The notes under the pieces were generated by a model. That model did not search any database. It saw only the letters and a list, made by a program, of their open reading frames with translations, and was not told the DNA's origin. From Cognatazoarcus halotolerans (lineage in GTDB: Bacteria; Pseudomonadota; Gammaproteobacteria; Burkholderiales; Rhodocyclaceae): a stretch of 64,000 bases of DNA. The stretch covers positions 1 through 64,000 of the forward strand of contig NZ_WUAF01000017.1 of the NCBI RefSeq assembly GCF_009800965.1, written 5' to 3'. This document shows, in pieces, positions 26,339 through 37,256 of the stretch (position 1 is its first letter; each line of letters begins with the position of its first letter). A program made the translations under genes and the position numbers.

Positions 26339-28077
26339 AACGCGCGCGTGGGGTGACGTTCAATCACAATCCCTTGCTCGACAAGGGGCTGCCGGTATGG
26401 CGGCCGCGTTTCGTCCTGCTCGCATTGCTTGGCTGCTCGATCGCGCTTGTCGGCAGAGCGGCGTATCTGCAGGGTGTCAATGATGATTTCCTGCAGGCCA
26501 AGGGAGCATCCCGTTACGCGCGGGTGATCGACGTGCCCGCAACCCGCGGACGCATCATGGATCGCAACGGCGATGTCCTCGCCGTGAGCACCCCCGTGAA
26601 ATCGGTGTGGGCAATTCCAGAAGACGCGAGGCTTCAGCCGGCGCAGGCTCGACGCCTGGCGGAGCTGCTCGATCTCGATGTTCGCGAACTCAACCGCAAG
26701 CTTGCATCGGAAAAGGAGTTCACCTATCTCAAGCGGCAGTTGCCACCCGAATTGGCCGAGAGGGTGGCAGCGCTCAAGCTGCCCGGCATCCATCTGCAGC
26801 AGGAATACCGTCGCTACTACCCAGGCGGAGAAGTGACGGCGCACGTACTGGGTTTTACCGGGGTTGACGATCACGGTCAGGAGGGCATCGAGCTCGCGTT
26901 CGACGGCGAGCTCGTCGGTAAGCCCGGTTCGCGCCGGGTCATCAAGGACCGGCGCGGTCACATCGTCGAGGACGTCGAATCGATCCGCCTGCCGCAGGAA
27001 GGTGGCGACGTGACGCTCTCGATCGACAGCAAGATCCAGTATCTTGCGTACTCGGCGCTGCGCGATGTGGTCAAGAAGTACAAGGCGCAGGCCGCCAGCG
27101 CGGTGGTGCTGGATGCGCGCACCGGTGAAGTGCTTGCGCTCGTCAATAATCCGGTCTTCAACCCCAACAATCGCGAGCGCCTGACCGGCGCGCAGCTTCG
27201 CAACCGGGCGCTGACCGACACTTACGAGCCCGGCTCGACAATGAAGCCCTTTACCGCGGCAATGGGGCTCGAGAAGGGCAAGTACCGCTTCAATACCGTT
27301 ATCGATACTTCGGCCGGCAGGATGACGATCGGCAATGCGACGATCTCGGATTCGCACAAGCATGGCATGCTCACCGTCGCCGAGGTGATCCAGAAATCGT
27401 CTAACATCGGTGTTGCCAAGATCGCTCTGTCCTTCCCGCCGGAAGAGATGTGGAGCTTCTTTGACAAGCTCGGTTTCGGTGCCCCACTTGGACTTGGCTT
27501 TCCCGGCGAGGCCGGCGGGCGCTTGCGACCGGCAAAGACGTGGCGGCCGATCGAGCAGGCAACCATGTCCTACGGGCACGGACTGTCGGTAACCGTCATG
27601 CAGATGGCCCACGCCTATCTTGCCTTCGCGCGCGACGGCGAACTCATCCCGGTGTCCCTGACCAAGCAGAGCGGCACACCGGTTGCGGGGCGGCGGGTAT
27701 TTTCCGCCCAGACCGCGCGGGAGATCAGGGCGATGCTCGAGATGGTGGTGCAACCCGGCGGGACTGCCCCCGCCGCACAGATCTCGGGTTACCGCGTCGG
27801 TGGAAAGACCGGGACCGCACAGAAACTCGACGGCGGGCGTTACACCCGCCGCTATGTGGCTTCGTTCGTGGGGCTGGCGCCGATGTCCGACCCACGCCTG
27901 GTTATCGCGGTGATGGTGGATGAGCCGTCGGGCAAGGAATACTACGGTGGCCAGGTCGCCGGGCCGGTATTCGGACAGATTGCATCCGGTGCCCTGCGAG
28001 CGCTCGGTGTGGCGCCCGATGCACCGCTGGTGCCCTTGCAGGTCGCCCAGCAGGAAGCCCCACGGGAGCATATGTGA
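26335..28077 (+). CDS. ftsI: Septal peptidoglycan transpeptidase FtsI (PBP3)
   Basis: FtsI crosslinks septal peptidoglycan, paired with the glycosyltransferase FtsW. After a cytoplasmic tail and one transmembrane helix (residues about 25-43) come the pedestal domain and the transpeptidase domain. The active-site motifs are STMK with catalytic Ser near residue 301, SSN near 355 and KTGTAQ near 489. Length (580) is normal. It overlaps ftsL and murE by 4 bases each. Confidence 0.96.
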   Translation: MKRARGVTFNHNPLLDKGLPVWRPRFVLLALLGCSIALVGRAAYLQGVNDDFLQAKGASRYARVIDVPATRGRIMDRNGDVLAVSTPVKSVWAIPEDARLQPAQARRLAELLDLDVRELNRKLASEKEFTYLKRQLPPELAERVAALKLPGIHLQQEYRRYYPGGEVTAHVLGFTGVDDHGQEGIELAFDGELVGKPGSRRVIKDRRGHIVEDVESIRLPQEGGDVTLSIDSKIQYLAYSALRDVVKKYKAQAASAVVLDARTGEVLALVNNPVFNPNNRERLTGAQLRNRALTDTYEPGSTMKPFTAAMGLEKGKYRFNTVIDTSAGRMTIGNATISDSHKHGMLTVAEVIQKSSNIGVAKIALSFPPEEMWSFFDKLGFGAPLGLGFPGEAGGRLRPAKTWRPIEQATMSYGHGLSVTVMQMAHAYLAFARDGELIPVSLTKQSGTPVAGRRVFSAQTAREIRAMLEMVVQPGGTAPAAQISGYRVGGKTGTAQKLDGGRYTRRYVASFVGLAPMSDPRLVIAVMVDEPSGKEYYGGQVAGPVFGQIASGALRALGVAPDAPLVPLQVAQQEAPREHM

Positions 28078-29582
28078 GCGAGGCTGCCGCAATCCGTCTT
28101 CTGGAGCAGTTGCGCGCGCAAGGCGTGGTGCCGACCGGGCTGAGCGCGGATTCGCGCACCGTGGCACCAGGCGAGGTCTTCCTGGCGTTTCCCGGGCAGC
28201 GAAGCGATGGTCGCAGGTTTATCGCCCAGGCGATTGCGCGCGGTCCCGCCGCACTGCTCTGGGAATCGGCTGGAGGCGAACGGCCGACAGGCTGTCCGGT
28301 TCCCGAGATCGGCGTGCAGGGCCTGCGCGAACTGTCGGGCTATCTTGCGGATGTCGTGTTCGGTCATCCGGGCAGGCATCTGTGGCTGGCGGGCGTGACG
28401 GGCACCAACGGCAAGACTACGGTCAGCCAGTGGTTGTCCCGCGCCCTGACCGATCTCGGCCTGCGTTGCGGCGTCATCGGTACGCTTGGCACGGGTTTCC
28501 CCGGGGCCCTGCAGCCGGGTATCAACACCACCCCCGATGCAATCGCATTGCATCGTCTGCTTGCCGACTTTCTCAAGCAGGGCGCGGGTGCCGCCGCGAT
28601 GGAAGTGTCATCGATCGGTCTCGACCAGGGCCGCGTCAACGGCGCGCGTTTCAACGTTGCCATTCATACGAACCTTACGCGTGACCACCTCGACTACCAC
28701 GGCAACATGAAAGCCTATGCCGAGGCCAAGGCGAAGTTGTTCGATTTTCCTGAACTCGAGGCGTCCATCATCAATGTCGACGACGACTTCGGTATCGCTC
28801 TGGCGCGTCGTCTGGTCGCGCGCGGCGATCGGGTGATCGCATACACACAGCTTGAGCGCAATATTGATGCGGTTCCCGGTGCCGAGGTCTTTGCCGCTCA
28901 CGGCGTGCGTACCACCGCGGCGGGACTGCAGTTCAAGGCCAGTTGGCATGGACTGCAGGCAAGCATGCAGCCGCGCATGGTGGCGCGGTTCAATGTGTCG
29001 AACCTGCTGGCGGTGCTGGCGACCCTGGTGCAGCGAGGCGTGAGCCTAGGCGAGGCTGCAACGGTGGTTGCGCGGATGACGCCGCCCGAAGGCCGGATGC
29101 AGCTGGTTGGCGGTATTGGGGAGCCGCTGGCGATCATCGATTACGCACACACGCCGGATGCGCTTGCGCAGGTTCTCGAGGCCGCGCGAGGAAGCGCACA
29201 GGCGCGGCACGGCAGGTTGATCTGCGTTTTCGGTTGTGGCGGCGACCGCGATCCTGGCAAGCGTCCGATGATGGGCGAAGTGGCCCGCATTGGTGCCGAC
29301 CGGGTGCTGATCACCAGCGACAATCCGCGCAGCGAAGATCCGTTGGCGATCCTCCGCGATATCGCAGCGGGTGCGGGGGGCGCGGCGGATCTGGTAGTGG
29401 ATCGCAGCGAGGCCATCAGGATTGCCGTCCTCGAGGCCGGCCCCAACGACGTGGTGGTGGTGGCCGGCAAGGGGCACGAACCCTATCAGGAGGTGAACGG
29501 CGAGCGTCGTCCATATTCCGACATCGCCGAGGTGCGCAAGGCCCTGCTGGGCTGGCAACAACAAGAGGAGGGCCGGGCATGA
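28074..29582 (+). CDS. murE: UDP-MurNAc-L-Ala-D-Glu:meso-diaminopimelate ligase MurE
   Basis: MurE adds the third stem residue. The ATP loop is [14 protein letters not shown] near residue 107-120, and SDNPRSEDP near 418-426 contains the DNPR motif that marks meso-diaminopimelate (not lysine) specificity. N-terminal GLSADSRTVAPGEVFLAF binds the UDP-MurNAc part. Length (502) is typical. The start overlaps ftsI by 4 bases, and the stop overlaps murF by 4. Confidence 0.96.
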   Translation: MSEAAAIRLLEQLRAQGVVPTGLSADSRTVAPGEVFLAFPGQRSDGRRFIAQAIARGPAALLWESAGGERPTGCPVPEIGVQGLRELSGYLADVVFGHPGRHLWLAGVTGTNGKTTVSQWLSRALTDLGLRCGVIGTLGTGFPGALQPGINTTPDAIALHRLLADFLKQGAGAAAMEVSSIGLDQGRVNGARFNVAIHTNLTRDHLDYHGNMKAYAEAKAKLFDFPELEASIINVDDDFGIALARRLVARGDRVIAYTQLERNIDAVPGAEVFAAHGVRTTAAGLQFKASWHGLQASMQPRMVARFNVSNLLAVLATLVQRGVSLGEAATVVARMTPPEGRMQLVGGIGEPLAIIDYAHTPDALAQVLEAARGSAQARHGRLICVFGCGGDRDPGKRPMMGEVARIGADRVLITSDNPRSEDPLAILRDIAAGAGGAADLVVDRSEAIRIAVLEAGPNDVVVVAGKGHEPYQEVNGERRPYSDIAEVRKALLGWQQQEEGRA

Positions 29583-30964
29583 TGATTGATCTGCTTGAAG
29601 CGGCCCTCGCCGTGGGCGGAGAGGCCCGCGGTCAGGCCAGTTTCGAAGAGGTGGGCAGCGACAGCCGGGCGATCAGGCCCGGCCAGTTGTTTGTTGCCCT
29701 GCGCGGTGAGCGGTTCGACGGACACGCGTTCCTTGCCGAGGTTGCACAGAGCGGCGCGGCTGCAGCGCTGGTCGACCGGGCCTTTGCCGATGCCGAGGGC
29801 GCGGTGGCGCCATTGCCGCTGGTGGTGGCCGACGATACCCGGCTGGCGCTGGGGCGCCTCGCAGCACACTGGCGCAGCAAGTTCACGCTGCCGCTTGTCG
29901 GCATCACCGGCAGCAACGGGAAGACGACGGTCAAGGAGATGTGCGCGTCGATCCTGCGGGCGCAGGCGGCGATGGACGGTTTCGACCCCGACCACGCGGT
30001 GCTGGCCACGGCCGGCAATCTCAACAACGACATCGGGCTGCCGCTGACCCTGCTTGGCCTGCGTGCCCATCATCGTGCCGCAGTCATCGAGATGGGGATG
30101 AACCACCCGGGCGAGATCGCTTACCTGACGGCGATTGCGGCACCCACGGTGGCACTGGTCAACAACGCTCAGCGGGCACACCTCGAGGGCATGGGCGGCG
30201 TCAATGAAGTGGCGCGCGAGAAGGGCGCCATCTACAACGGGCTGGGCGCCGACGGCGTGGCAGTGATCAATGCGGACGATCCGTTTGCGGCCTACTGGAC
30301 GGGCCTGAACGAACACCGCCGGGTCCTGCGTTTCGCGCTCGATGCGACCGCCGAAGTCACCGGCAGTTACATCCTGAAAGGGCTTGGTGCGGCTGTTGCA
30401 GTGCAAAATTCGGGTCGCCGGATCGATATCGAACTGCATGCCCCGGGTCTGCACAACGTCCGCAATGCGCTCGCTGCCACTGCGGCCTGTCTTGCCGCGG
30501 GCGTGAGCGATCAGGCCGTCAGCGCAGGACTCGGCGCCTTCACGGGCGCCAAGGGACGGCTGCAGCAGAAGCTCGGGCTGAACGGCGCGGTGGTGCTGGA
30601 CGACAGCTACAACGCCAATCCGGATTCGGTCCGTGCCGGCATCGACGTTCTTGCCGCGACGCCGGGCCGGAAGCTGCTGGTGCTCGGCGACATGGGCGAG
30701 ATCGGTGAGACCAGCGGGCAATTGCATGACGAAGTGGGCGGTTACGCCAAGAGCCAAGGGGTCGATCATCTCTTTGCGCTGGGCGAAGTAAGCGAAGTGG
30801 CGGCCCGGAATTTCGGTGAAGGCGGGCATCACTACACGCGGCTGGACGATCTGGTGTCCGCCGTGAGGAAACAGATGGACGCCGATACCGTGGTACTGGT
30901 CAAGGGGTCGCGATTCATGCGCATGGAGCGCGTGATCGAGGCGATTGTCGAGAAAACGAATTGA
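29579..30964 (+). CDS. murF: UDP-MurNAc-tripeptide:D-Ala-D-Ala ligase MurF
   Basis: MurF attaches D-Ala-D-Ala (made by Ddl, further down) to complete the UDP-MurNAc-pentapeptide. The N-terminus EVGSDSRAIRPGQLFVAL and ATP loop GITGSNGKTTVKEM near residue 107-120 are typical, as is EMGMNHPGEIAYL near 171-183. Length is 461 (452 in E. coli). The ATG overlaps the murE stop; two tandem ATGs are possible starts. A 45-base gap with a gc-rich stretch precedes mraY. Confidence 0.96.
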   Translation: MMIDLLEAALAVGGEARGQASFEEVGSDSRAIRPGQLFVALRGERFDGHAFLAEVAQSGAAAALVDRAFADAEGAVAPLPLVVADDTRLALGRLAAHWRSKFTLPLVGITGSNGKTTVKEMCASILRAQAAMDGFDPDHAVLATAGNLNNDIGLPLTLLGLRAHHRAAVIEMGMNHPGEIAYLTAIAAPTVALVNNAQRAHLEGMGGVNEVAREKGAIYNGLGADGVAVINADDPFAAYWTGLNEHRRVLRFALDATAEVTGSYILKGLGAAVAVQNSGRRIDIELHAPGLHNVRNALAATAACLAAGVSDQAVSAGLGAFTGAKGRLQQKLGLNGAVVLDDSYNANPDSVRAGIDVLAATPGRKLLVLGDMGEIGETSGQLHDEVGGYAKSQGVDHLFALGEVSEVAARNFGEGGHHYTRLDDLVSAVRKQMDADTVVLVKGSRFMRMERVIEAIVEKTN

Positions 30965-31009
30965 GGAATGCCGCGCCGGCGACACAGGGCCGCCGGCAGG
31001 AACAAGAGC

Positions 31010-32098
31010 ATGCTGCTTGAACTTGCACTCTGGCTGGGCCAGGACATCCGCACCTTCAACGTGTTCGGCTACATCACGCTGCGCACGGTGCTGGCTGCCC
31101 TGACCGCGCTGGGAATTTCCTTCATTTTCGGCCCGGCGGTGATTCGCTGGCTGGCCGCAAAGAAGATCGGGCAGGCGGTACGTGACGACGGCCCCAAATC
31201 CCATCTCACCAAGGCCGGTACCCCGACCATGGGTGGCGCCCTGATCCTCATCGCGATCGGAATCACCATGCTGCTGTGGGGCGATCTCACCAACCGTTAC
31301 ATGTGGACCGTGCTGCTGGTCACCCTGGGGTTCGGCGCGGTGGGCTGGGTTGACGACTGGAAGAAGGTCGTTCATCGCGACCCGAAGGGCCTTGCCAGCC
31401 GCTGGAAGTATCTCTGGACTTCGCTGATCGCAGCCGGTGCCGCGGTTTATCTGGGCCTGACCGCAGACGTGGCGGTGCAGCTCGAACTGATCGTGCCGTT
31501 CTTCAAATCGGTCGCCTATCCGCTGGGGGCGGTCGGCTTCATGGTGCTGTCCTACTTCGTGATCAACGGCACCAGCCACTCGGTCAACCTGACTGACGGG
31601 CTCGACGGCCTGGCCATCATGCCGACCGTAATGGTCTCCTCGGCGCTGGCGATCTTTGCCTACGTGGCCGGCCATGCCGGATTTTCCAAGTATCTCGGTC
31701 TGCCCTACATCCCCGGGGCGGGCGAACTCGCGGTGTTCTGCGGGGCGATGGCCGGGGCCGGCCTCGGTTTCCTGTGGTTCAACGCCTATCCGGCGGAGGT
31801 CTTCATGGGCGACGTCGGCGCGCTGGCCCTGGGGGCAGCGATGGGCACGGTGGCGGTGATCGTGCGCCAGGAGATCGTGCTTTTCATCATGGGCGGTCTG
31901 TTCGTCGCCGAGGCGCTGTCGGTGATGGTTCAGGTGCTCTACTTCAAGGCCACCGGCGGAAAGCGGATCTTCCGCATGGCGCCGCTGCATCACCACTATG
32001 AACTCGGCGGGTGGAAGGAAACGCAGGTGGTGGTGCGCTTCTGGATCATCACCATCATGCTGGTGCTGTTCGGCCTTTCAACCCTGAAGTTGCGATAA
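31010..32098 (+). CDS. mraY: Phospho-MurNAc-pentapeptide transferase MraY
   Basis: MraY transfers phospho-MurNAc-pentapeptide to undecaprenyl phosphate, forming lipid I in the inner membrane. About ten hydrophobic segments are visible. The signature DDWKKVV near residue 118, [12 protein letters not shown] near 191-202 with catalytic Asp residues, and the C-terminal [19 protein letters not shown] are diagnostic. ATG 31010 follows a purine-rich caggaacaagag site and gives 362 residues (E. coli 360). Confidence 0.97.
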   Translation: MLLELALWLGQDIRTFNVFGYITLRTVLAALTALGISFIFGPAVIRWLAAKKIGQAVRDDGPKSHLTKAGTPTMGGALILIAIGITMLLWGDLTNRYMWTVLLVTLGFGAVGWVDDWKKVVHRDPKGLASRWKYLWTSLIAAGAAVYLGLTADVAVQLELIVPFFKSVAYPLGAVGFMVLSYFVINGTSHSVNLTDGLDGLAIMPTVMVSSALAIFAYVAGHAGFSKYLGLPYIPGAGELAVFCGAMAGAGLGFLWFNAYPAEVFMGDVGALALGAAMGTVAVIVRQEIVLFIMGGLFVAEALSVMVQVLYFKATGGKRIFRMAPLHHHYELGGWKETQVVVRFWIITIMLVLFGLSTLKLR

Positions 32099-32100
32099 CC

Positions 32101-33504
32101 ATGGATACCCGCTGGCGCGACAAGATGGTTCTGGTGCTTGGGCTCGGCGAGTCGGGGCTGGCCATGGCCGCCTGGTTGAGCCGCTGCGGTGCGCGCCTGC
32201 GCATCGCCGACAGTCGGCCGAACCCGCCCGGCGCCAGCGATCTCGCGCAGCTCGCGCCGGGTGCCGATTGCGTATTCGCGCCGTTTGGACCTGCGCTACT
32301 CGATGGTGTTGAACTCGTGGCGATCAGCCCGGGGCTGGATCCGCGCATGCCCTTGGTTGCCGAGGCCCGTGCACGCGGACTCGCAATCACCGGCGAAATG
32401 GAACTGCTGGCCACCGCGCTGCGCGACCTCGGTCAGCGCGATAACACACGCATCATTGCCATTACCGGGACCAACGGCAAGACCACGACAACTGCACTGG
32501 CCGGCGCCATGGCACGGGCCGCGGGCCTGCGCACCGCGGTGGCGGGTAACATCAGTCCGGCCGCGCTGACCGTGCTGATGGCACATCTGGATCGCTCGGA
32601 GCCACTGCCCGAGGCCTGGGTGCTGGAGCTCTCGAGCTTCCAGATTGAAACCATGCAGACCCTCGATCCCGATGCGGCTACGGTGCTCAACGTCTCGGAC
32701 GATCATCTCGACCGTTATGCCGATCTCGCGGACTACGCAGCCACGAAGGCGCGGATTTTCCAGGGAGACGGCGTGATGGTGCTTAACCGGGGCGATTCGA
32801 GAGTGGCGGCGATGGCAATCGGCGGTCGTAACCTTGTCTGGTTTGGCGCCGATGCTCCGCTCGGTGCCGACGAATACGGCCTGATCGTGGACGAGGATGG
32901 CGAAGCGCTGGTGCTGCCGGGTGGTGAACGCATTGCCCGCGCCGAACTCGCTCTGGCCGGCACGCACAATGCCGCGAACGCGCTCGCGGCGCTCGCTCTT
33001 TGCCGCGCGATCGGCCTGCCGTGGGCGCCGCTGCTCGAGGCGATGCGTGAATTCCGCGGGCTGGCGCACAGGGTCGAACTGGTGGCGCGGCGCGCCGATG
33101 GGGTTTGCTTCTACGACGATTCGAAAGGCACCAATGTCGGTGCCACGGTGGCCGCCCTCGAGGGCCTGCGCCAGAAGGTGGTGCTGATCGCCGGTGGCGA
33201 TGGCAAGGGGCAGGACTTTGGCCCGCTGGCGCCCGCTTTCCGGGAATATGCTCGGGCTGTGGTGCTGCTCGGTCGAGATGCGGGTTTGATCGAGCATGCC
33301 GTGGGTGACTGCGGCGTTCGCCTGGTGCATGTTGCCGACCTGGATCAGGCGGTTGCCGTGGCCAACGACCTTGCCGAAGCCGGCGACGCGGTCTTGCTCT
33401 CGCCGGCCTGTTCGAGCCTCGACATGTTCCGCAACTACGCCCACCGTGCCGAAGTCTTCGTTGCGGCAGTCCGGCGCTTGCCGCAGGTGGAGGCCGCGCC
33501 ATGA
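32101..33504 (+). CDS. murD: UDP-MurNAc-L-Ala:D-glutamate ligase MurD
   Basis: MurD adds D-Glu to UDP-MurNAc-L-Ala. The N-terminal Rossmann-like domain begins [18 protein letters not shown]. The ATP loop is [16 protein letters not shown] near residue 120-135, [11 protein letters not shown] near 178 and [16 protein letters not shown] near 340-355 are family marks, and [10 protein letters not shown] near the C-terminus is conserved. Length is 467 (438 in E. coli), slightly long. It starts two bases after mraY and overlaps ftsW by 4. Confidence 0.96.
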   Translation: MDTRWRDKMVLVLGLGESGLAMAAWLSRCGARLRIADSRPNPPGASDLAQLAPGADCVFAPFGPALLDGVELVAISPGLDPRMPLVAEARARGLAITGEMELLATALRDLGQRDNTRIIAITGTNGKTTTTALAGAMARAAGLRTAVAGNISPAALTVLMAHLDRSEPLPEAWVLELSSFQIETMQTLDPDAATVLNVSDDHLDRYADLADYAATKARIFQGDGVMVLNRGDSRVAAMAIGGRNLVWFGADAPLGADEYGLIVDEDGEALVLPGGERIARAELALAGTHNAANALAALALCRAIGLPWAPLLEAMREFRGLAHRVELVARRADGVCFYDDSKGTNVGATVAALEGLRQKVVLIAGGDGKGQDFGPLAPAFREYARAVVLLGRDAGLIEHAVGDCGVRLVHVADLDQAVAVANDLAEAGDAVLLSPACSSLDMFRNYAHRAEVFVAAVRRLPQVEAAP

Positions 33505-34718
33505 AGCTCGCATCCGCATTGACCGGTCTGTTCGCTTCCCGTGGTGGGGGCGGCACTGCGGCCGCGCGCCTCCGGCAGCCCGCCACACCGGCGGCCGAGC
33601 TCGACATGGTCCTGATCTGGGCCGCGCTCGCATTGCTGCTGTTCGGTCTGGTGATGGTCTATTCGTCATCGATCGCCATGGCCGAGGGCAGTCGCTTTAC
33701 CGGCCACCAGTCGACCTATTTCCTGGTTCGCCACAGCATCTTCCTGGGAATCGGCATGGTCGCGGGCACGCTGGCCTTCCAGGTTCCGATGCGCTCCTGG
33801 CAGGAGGCCGCGCCATGGCTGTTCATCGTCGGAGTGGTACTGCTCGTGGTGGTCCTGATACCGCATCTGGGGCGTGAGGTGAATGGTGCCCGGCGCTGGT
33901 TGCCGCTGGGTATCATCAACCTCCAGCCCTCAGAGTTGATGAAGCTCTTCGCCGCGCTCTATGCCGCCGACTACACGGTGCGCAAGCTGCCCTACATGTC
34001 GAGCTTCAAGCGCGGCTTCCTGCCCATGGCGGCCGTGATCATCGGCGTCGGCTTCCTGCTCATCAAGGAGCCGGACTTCGGCGCTTTCGTCGTCATCACC
34101 GCGATCGCCTTCGGCATCCTCTTCCTCGGCGGCATCAACGTACGTCTGTTCGTCATGCTGGCGGTGGTCGCCGCAGTCGGCTTCGTGCTGCTCATCACCT
34201 TCTCCGAATATCGCCGCCAGCGCATCCTCGGCTTCATGGATCCCTGGCAGGACGCCTTCGGCAAGGGCTATCAGCTCTCGCACGCGCTGATTGCCTTCGG
34301 CCGGGGTGAATGGTTTGGCGTGGGTCTCGGTGCGAGTGTCGAGAAGCTCTTCTACCTGCCGGAAGCCCATACCGATTTCCTCCTCGCGGTGATCGCCGAA
34401 GAACTGGGGTTCGTTGGGGTCGTGACTGTCGTGGTGCTGTTCGCGCTGCTCGTCCAGCGCGCCTTCGCAATCGGTCGTCAGGCAATCAGCCTTGAGCGTT
34501 TCTATTCCGGCCTGGTTGCGCAGGGGCTGGGCTTGTGGATGGGCGTGCAGTCCTTCATCAACATGGGCGTCAACATGGGCCTGCTGCCTACCAAGGGCCT
34601 GACCCTACCGCTGATGAGCTTTGGGGGCTCTGGCATCGTCGCCAACTGCATCGCGCTGGCCATCCTGCTGCGCATCGACTGGGAAAACCGGCAGATCATG
34701 CGCGGAGGCCGGACATGA
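33501..34718 (+). CDS. ftsW: SEDS-family peptidoglycan polymerase FtsW
   Basis: FtsW polymerises lipid II at the septum in complex with FtsI. The 405-residue polytopic protein has about ten transmembrane helices and the SEDS hallmarks: [11 protein letters not shown] near residue 128, [20 protein letters not shown] near 140-159, and [19 protein letters not shown] near 275-293. A basic, low-complexity N-terminal tail of about 35 residues precedes the first helix. It overlaps murD by 4 bases; 73 non-coding bases then lead to murG. Confidence 0.96.
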   Translation: MKLASALTGLFASRGGGGTAAARLRQPATPAAELDMVLIWAALALLLFGLVMVYSSSIAMAEGSRFTGHQSTYFLVRHSIFLGIGMVAGTLAFQVPMRSWQEAAPWLFIVGVVLLVVVLIPHLGREVNGARRWLPLGIINLQPSELMKLFAALYAADYTVRKLPYMSSFKRGFLPMAAVIIGVGFLLIKEPDFGAFVVITAIAFGILFLGGINVRLFVMLAVVAAVGFVLLITFSEYRRQRILGFMDPWQDAFGKGYQLSHALIAFGRGEWFGVGLGASVEKLFYLPEAHTDFLLAVIAEELGFVGVVTVVVLFALLVQRAFAIGRQAISLERFYSGLVAQGLGLWMGVQSFINMGVNMGLLPTKGLTLPLMSFGGSGIVANCIALAILLRIDWENRQIMRGGRT

Positions 34719-34791
34719 CCGGGCGTCGGTACTTCCCGATTCTTTCGATTCGCGACACCGCCGCCCGGGTGGCCACCCGTGAGGGGTGGGC

Positions 34792-35862
34792 ATGAAGACC
34801 CTGATGGTCATGGCAGGCGGTACCGGCGGGCACATCTACCCCGGGTTGGCGGTCGCCGACGCAATGAAGGAGCGCGGCTGGCAGGTTGTCTGGATGGGTA
34901 ATCCGGACGGCATGGAGGCGCGCATCGTCCCCGCACACGGCTATCCGATGGCCGTCGTGCGTTTCGGTGCCTTGCGCGGCAAGGGCCTGCTGCGCAAGCT
35001 GCTGCTGCCGGTCAACCTGCTGCGCGGCTTCTGGCAGGCGTTCGGCGAATTGCGCAGGGTGAGGCCTGACGTGGTGCTCGGCATGGGCGGCTACGTCACT
35101 TTCCCGGGCGGCATGATGGCCGCGCTGTCGGGCCGTCCGCTGGTGGTGCACGAGCAGAACTCGGTGGCCGGGCTGGCCAACCGGGTGCTTGCCGGGGTCG
35201 CGGACAAGGTCGTCACCGGTTTCCCGAACGTGCTCGCCAAGGGTGAATGGGCCGGCAATCCGGTGCGCAGCGAGATCGCCGCGCTGGCTGATCCGGCGCA
35301 GCGCTTCGAGGGTCGCAGCGGCCCGTTGCGTCTGCTGGTGGTGGGCGGCAGCCTGGGCGCCAGGCCGCTCAACGATGCTGTCCCGGCGGCGCTGGCGTTG
35401 ATTCCTGAGGATCGACGCCCGGTGGTGACCCATCAGGCCGGCGCCAAGCAGATCGATGCGCTGCAGGAGAACTATGCCAAGGCCGGGGTCAGCGGCGAGT
35501 TGCTGCCCTTCATCGATGACATGGCAGAACGCTACGGCGCCGCCGATGTGGTGCTGTGCCGTGCCGGCGCGCTCACCGTTGCCGAGCTCGCGGTAGCCGG
35601 CGCCGCCAGCATTCTGGTGCCACTGCCGCATGCGGTCGACGACCACCAGACCGGCAATGCGCGTTTTCTCTCCGACCGTGACGGGGCAATTCTGCTGCCC
35701 CAGCCGGAGCTGACGCCGGAGCGCCTGGCCGAACTGCTCGGCAGCCTGAGCCGCGAGCGTCTGCTCGGAATGGCACTGCATGCGCGGGCACTGGCACGGC
35801 CAGAAGCAACAAGCAAGGTGGCGGCGCTCTGCGAGGCCGCCGCATCGACAGGAAAGTCATGA
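34792..35862 (+). CDS. murG: Lipid II synthase MurG (GlcNAc transferase)
   Basis: MurG adds GlcNAc from UDP-GlcNAc to lipid I on the cytoplasmic face. The GT-B fold is shown by [17 protein letters not shown] at the N-terminus, [11 protein letters not shown] near 100, [14 protein letters not shown] near 123 and the donor-domain [13 protein letters not shown] near 183-195, with [15 protein letters not shown] near 252. Length is 356 (355 in E. coli). ATG 34792 follows gaggggtggg; a GTG two codons earlier is also in frame. It overlaps murC by 4 bases. Confidence 0.97.
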   Translation: MKTLMVMAGGTGGHIYPGLAVADAMKERGWQVVWMGNPDGMEARIVPAHGYPMAVVRFGALRGKGLLRKLLLPVNLLRGFWQAFGELRRVRPDVVLGMGGYVTFPGGMMAALSGRPLVVHEQNSVAGLANRVLAGVADKVVTGFPNVLAKGEWAGNPVRSEIAALADPAQRFEGRSGPLRLLVVGGSLGARPLNDAVPAALALIPEDRRPVVTHQAGAKQIDALQENYAKAGVSGELLPFIDDMAERYGAADVVLCRAGALTVAELAVAGAASILVPLPHAVDDHQTGNARFLSDRDGAILLPQPELTPERLAELLGSLSRERLLGMALHARALARPEATSKVAALCEAAASTGKS

Positions 35863-37253
35863 AACACAAGGTCAAACACATTCACTTCGTGGGCATCGGC
35901 GGCGCCGGCATGAGCGGCATCGCCGAAGTGCTGGTCAACCTCGGTTTCCAGGTCAGCGGCTCCGATCTTGGGGACAACGTCGCCACCCGCCGCCTCAGGG
36001 CCCTCGGCGCGGTGATCGTCAAGGGCCACGACGCCGCCAATATTGCAGGGGCTGACGCACTGGTGACCTCGACCGCGGTCAAGAACGACAACCCGGAGGT
36101 GATCGCTGCCCGCGCCGCGCACATTCCGGTGGTGCCGCGCGCTCAGATGCTGGCGGAGCTGATGCGGCTCAAGCAGGGAATCGCGATCGCCGGTACGCAT
36201 GGCAAGACCACCACGACTTCGCTGGTCGCAAGCATCCTCGCCGAAGGCGGCATGGATCCGACCTTCGTGATCGGCGGCAAACTCAATGCGGCTGGTGCCA
36301 ACGCGCGCCTCGGCAAGGGGGATTTCCTGGTCGCCGAGGCGGATGAATCGGATGCCTCGTTCCTGCTGCTCAATCCGGTGATCTCGGTGGTGACCAACAT
36401 CGACGCCGACCACATGGAAACCTACGGGCACGACTTCGCGAAGCTCAAGCAGTCCTTTGTCGATTTTCTCCAGCACTTGCCTTTCTATGGCGTTGCGGTG
36501 CTGTGCGAGGACGACCCGCATGTGCGTTCGATCATGCCTCTGGTATCGAAGCAGATCGTGCGCTACGGCCTGTCGGAGTCCGCAAACGTGCGCGCCGAGA
36601 ACGTGCGCGCCGAGAATGGCCAAATGCTCTTCGACGTGGTCCGCGTCAACGGCAAGGTGACGCGCTTCCCGGTGACGCTGAACCTGCCGGGGCTGCACAA
36701 CGTGCTCAACGCCCTTGCGGCGATCGCGGTGGCGACCGAGGTGGGCGTGCCCGACGCCTCGATCGCCAAGGCCCTCAACGATTTCAAGGGTGTCGGCCGG
36801 CGCTTCCAGCGCTACGGCGATGTTGCCCTGCCGGCCGGTGGCAGTTTCACGCTGATCGACGACTATGGCCACCACCCGGTCGAGATGGCGGCGACGATCG
36901 CTGCAGCCCGCGGTGCATTCCCGGGGCGCAGGCTGGTGCTTGCCTTTCAGCCGCACCGTTTCACCCGCACCCGCGACTGCTTCGAGGATTTCGTGAAGGT
37001 CCTCTCGGGGGTGGATGCGCTCATGTTGTCGGAAGTCTATGCCGCGGGAGAGCAGCCCATCGTTGCTGCCGACGGACGCTCGCTCGCGCGCGCCCTGCGG
37101 GTTGCCGGCAAGGTCGAACCGGTTTTCGTGGAGGACATCGAGGAAATGCCCGGAACCATCCTGAGCGTGGCCCAGGACGGCGATGTGGTGATCACCATGG
37201 GCGCCGGCTCTGTTGGCGCAGTGCCTGGCAGACTGGCGGCGATCGAGGAGTAG
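35859..37253 (+). CDS. murC: UDP-MurNAc:L-alanine ligase MurC
   Basis: MurC adds the first stem amino acid. [20 protein letters not shown] at the N-terminus is the MurC version of the fold (compare Mpl above). The ATP loop is [16 protein letters not shown] near residue 110-125, [10 protein letters not shown] near 160 and DDYGHHPVE near 333 follow, then [17 protein letters not shown] small in-frame duplication, [10 protein letters not shown] near residue 244, stands out in an otherwise standard 464-residue sequence. Three bases separate the stop from the ddl start codon. Confidence 0.96.
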   Translation: MKHKVKHIHFVGIGGAGMSGIAEVLVNLGFQVSGSDLGDNVATRRLRALGAVIVKGHDAANIAGADALVTSTAVKNDNPEVIAARAAHIPVVPRAQMLAELMRLKQGIAIAGTHGKTTTTSLVASILAEGGMDPTFVIGGKLNAAGANARLGKGDFLVAEADESDASFLLLNPVISVVTNIDADHMETYGHDFAKLKQSFVDFLQHLPFYGVAVLCEDDPHVRSIMPLVSKQIVRYGLSESANVRAENVRAENGQMLFDVVRVNGKVTRFPVTLNLPGLHNVLNALAAIAVATEVGVPDASIAKALNDFKGVGRRFQRYGDVALPAGGSFTLIDDYGHHPVEMAATIAAARGAFPGRRLVLAFQPHRFTRTRDCFEDFVKVLSGVDALMLSEVYAAGEQPIVAADGRSLARALRVAGKVEPVFVEDIEEMPGTILSVAQDGDVVITMGAGSVGAVPGRLAAIEE

Positions 37254-37256
37254 GCG

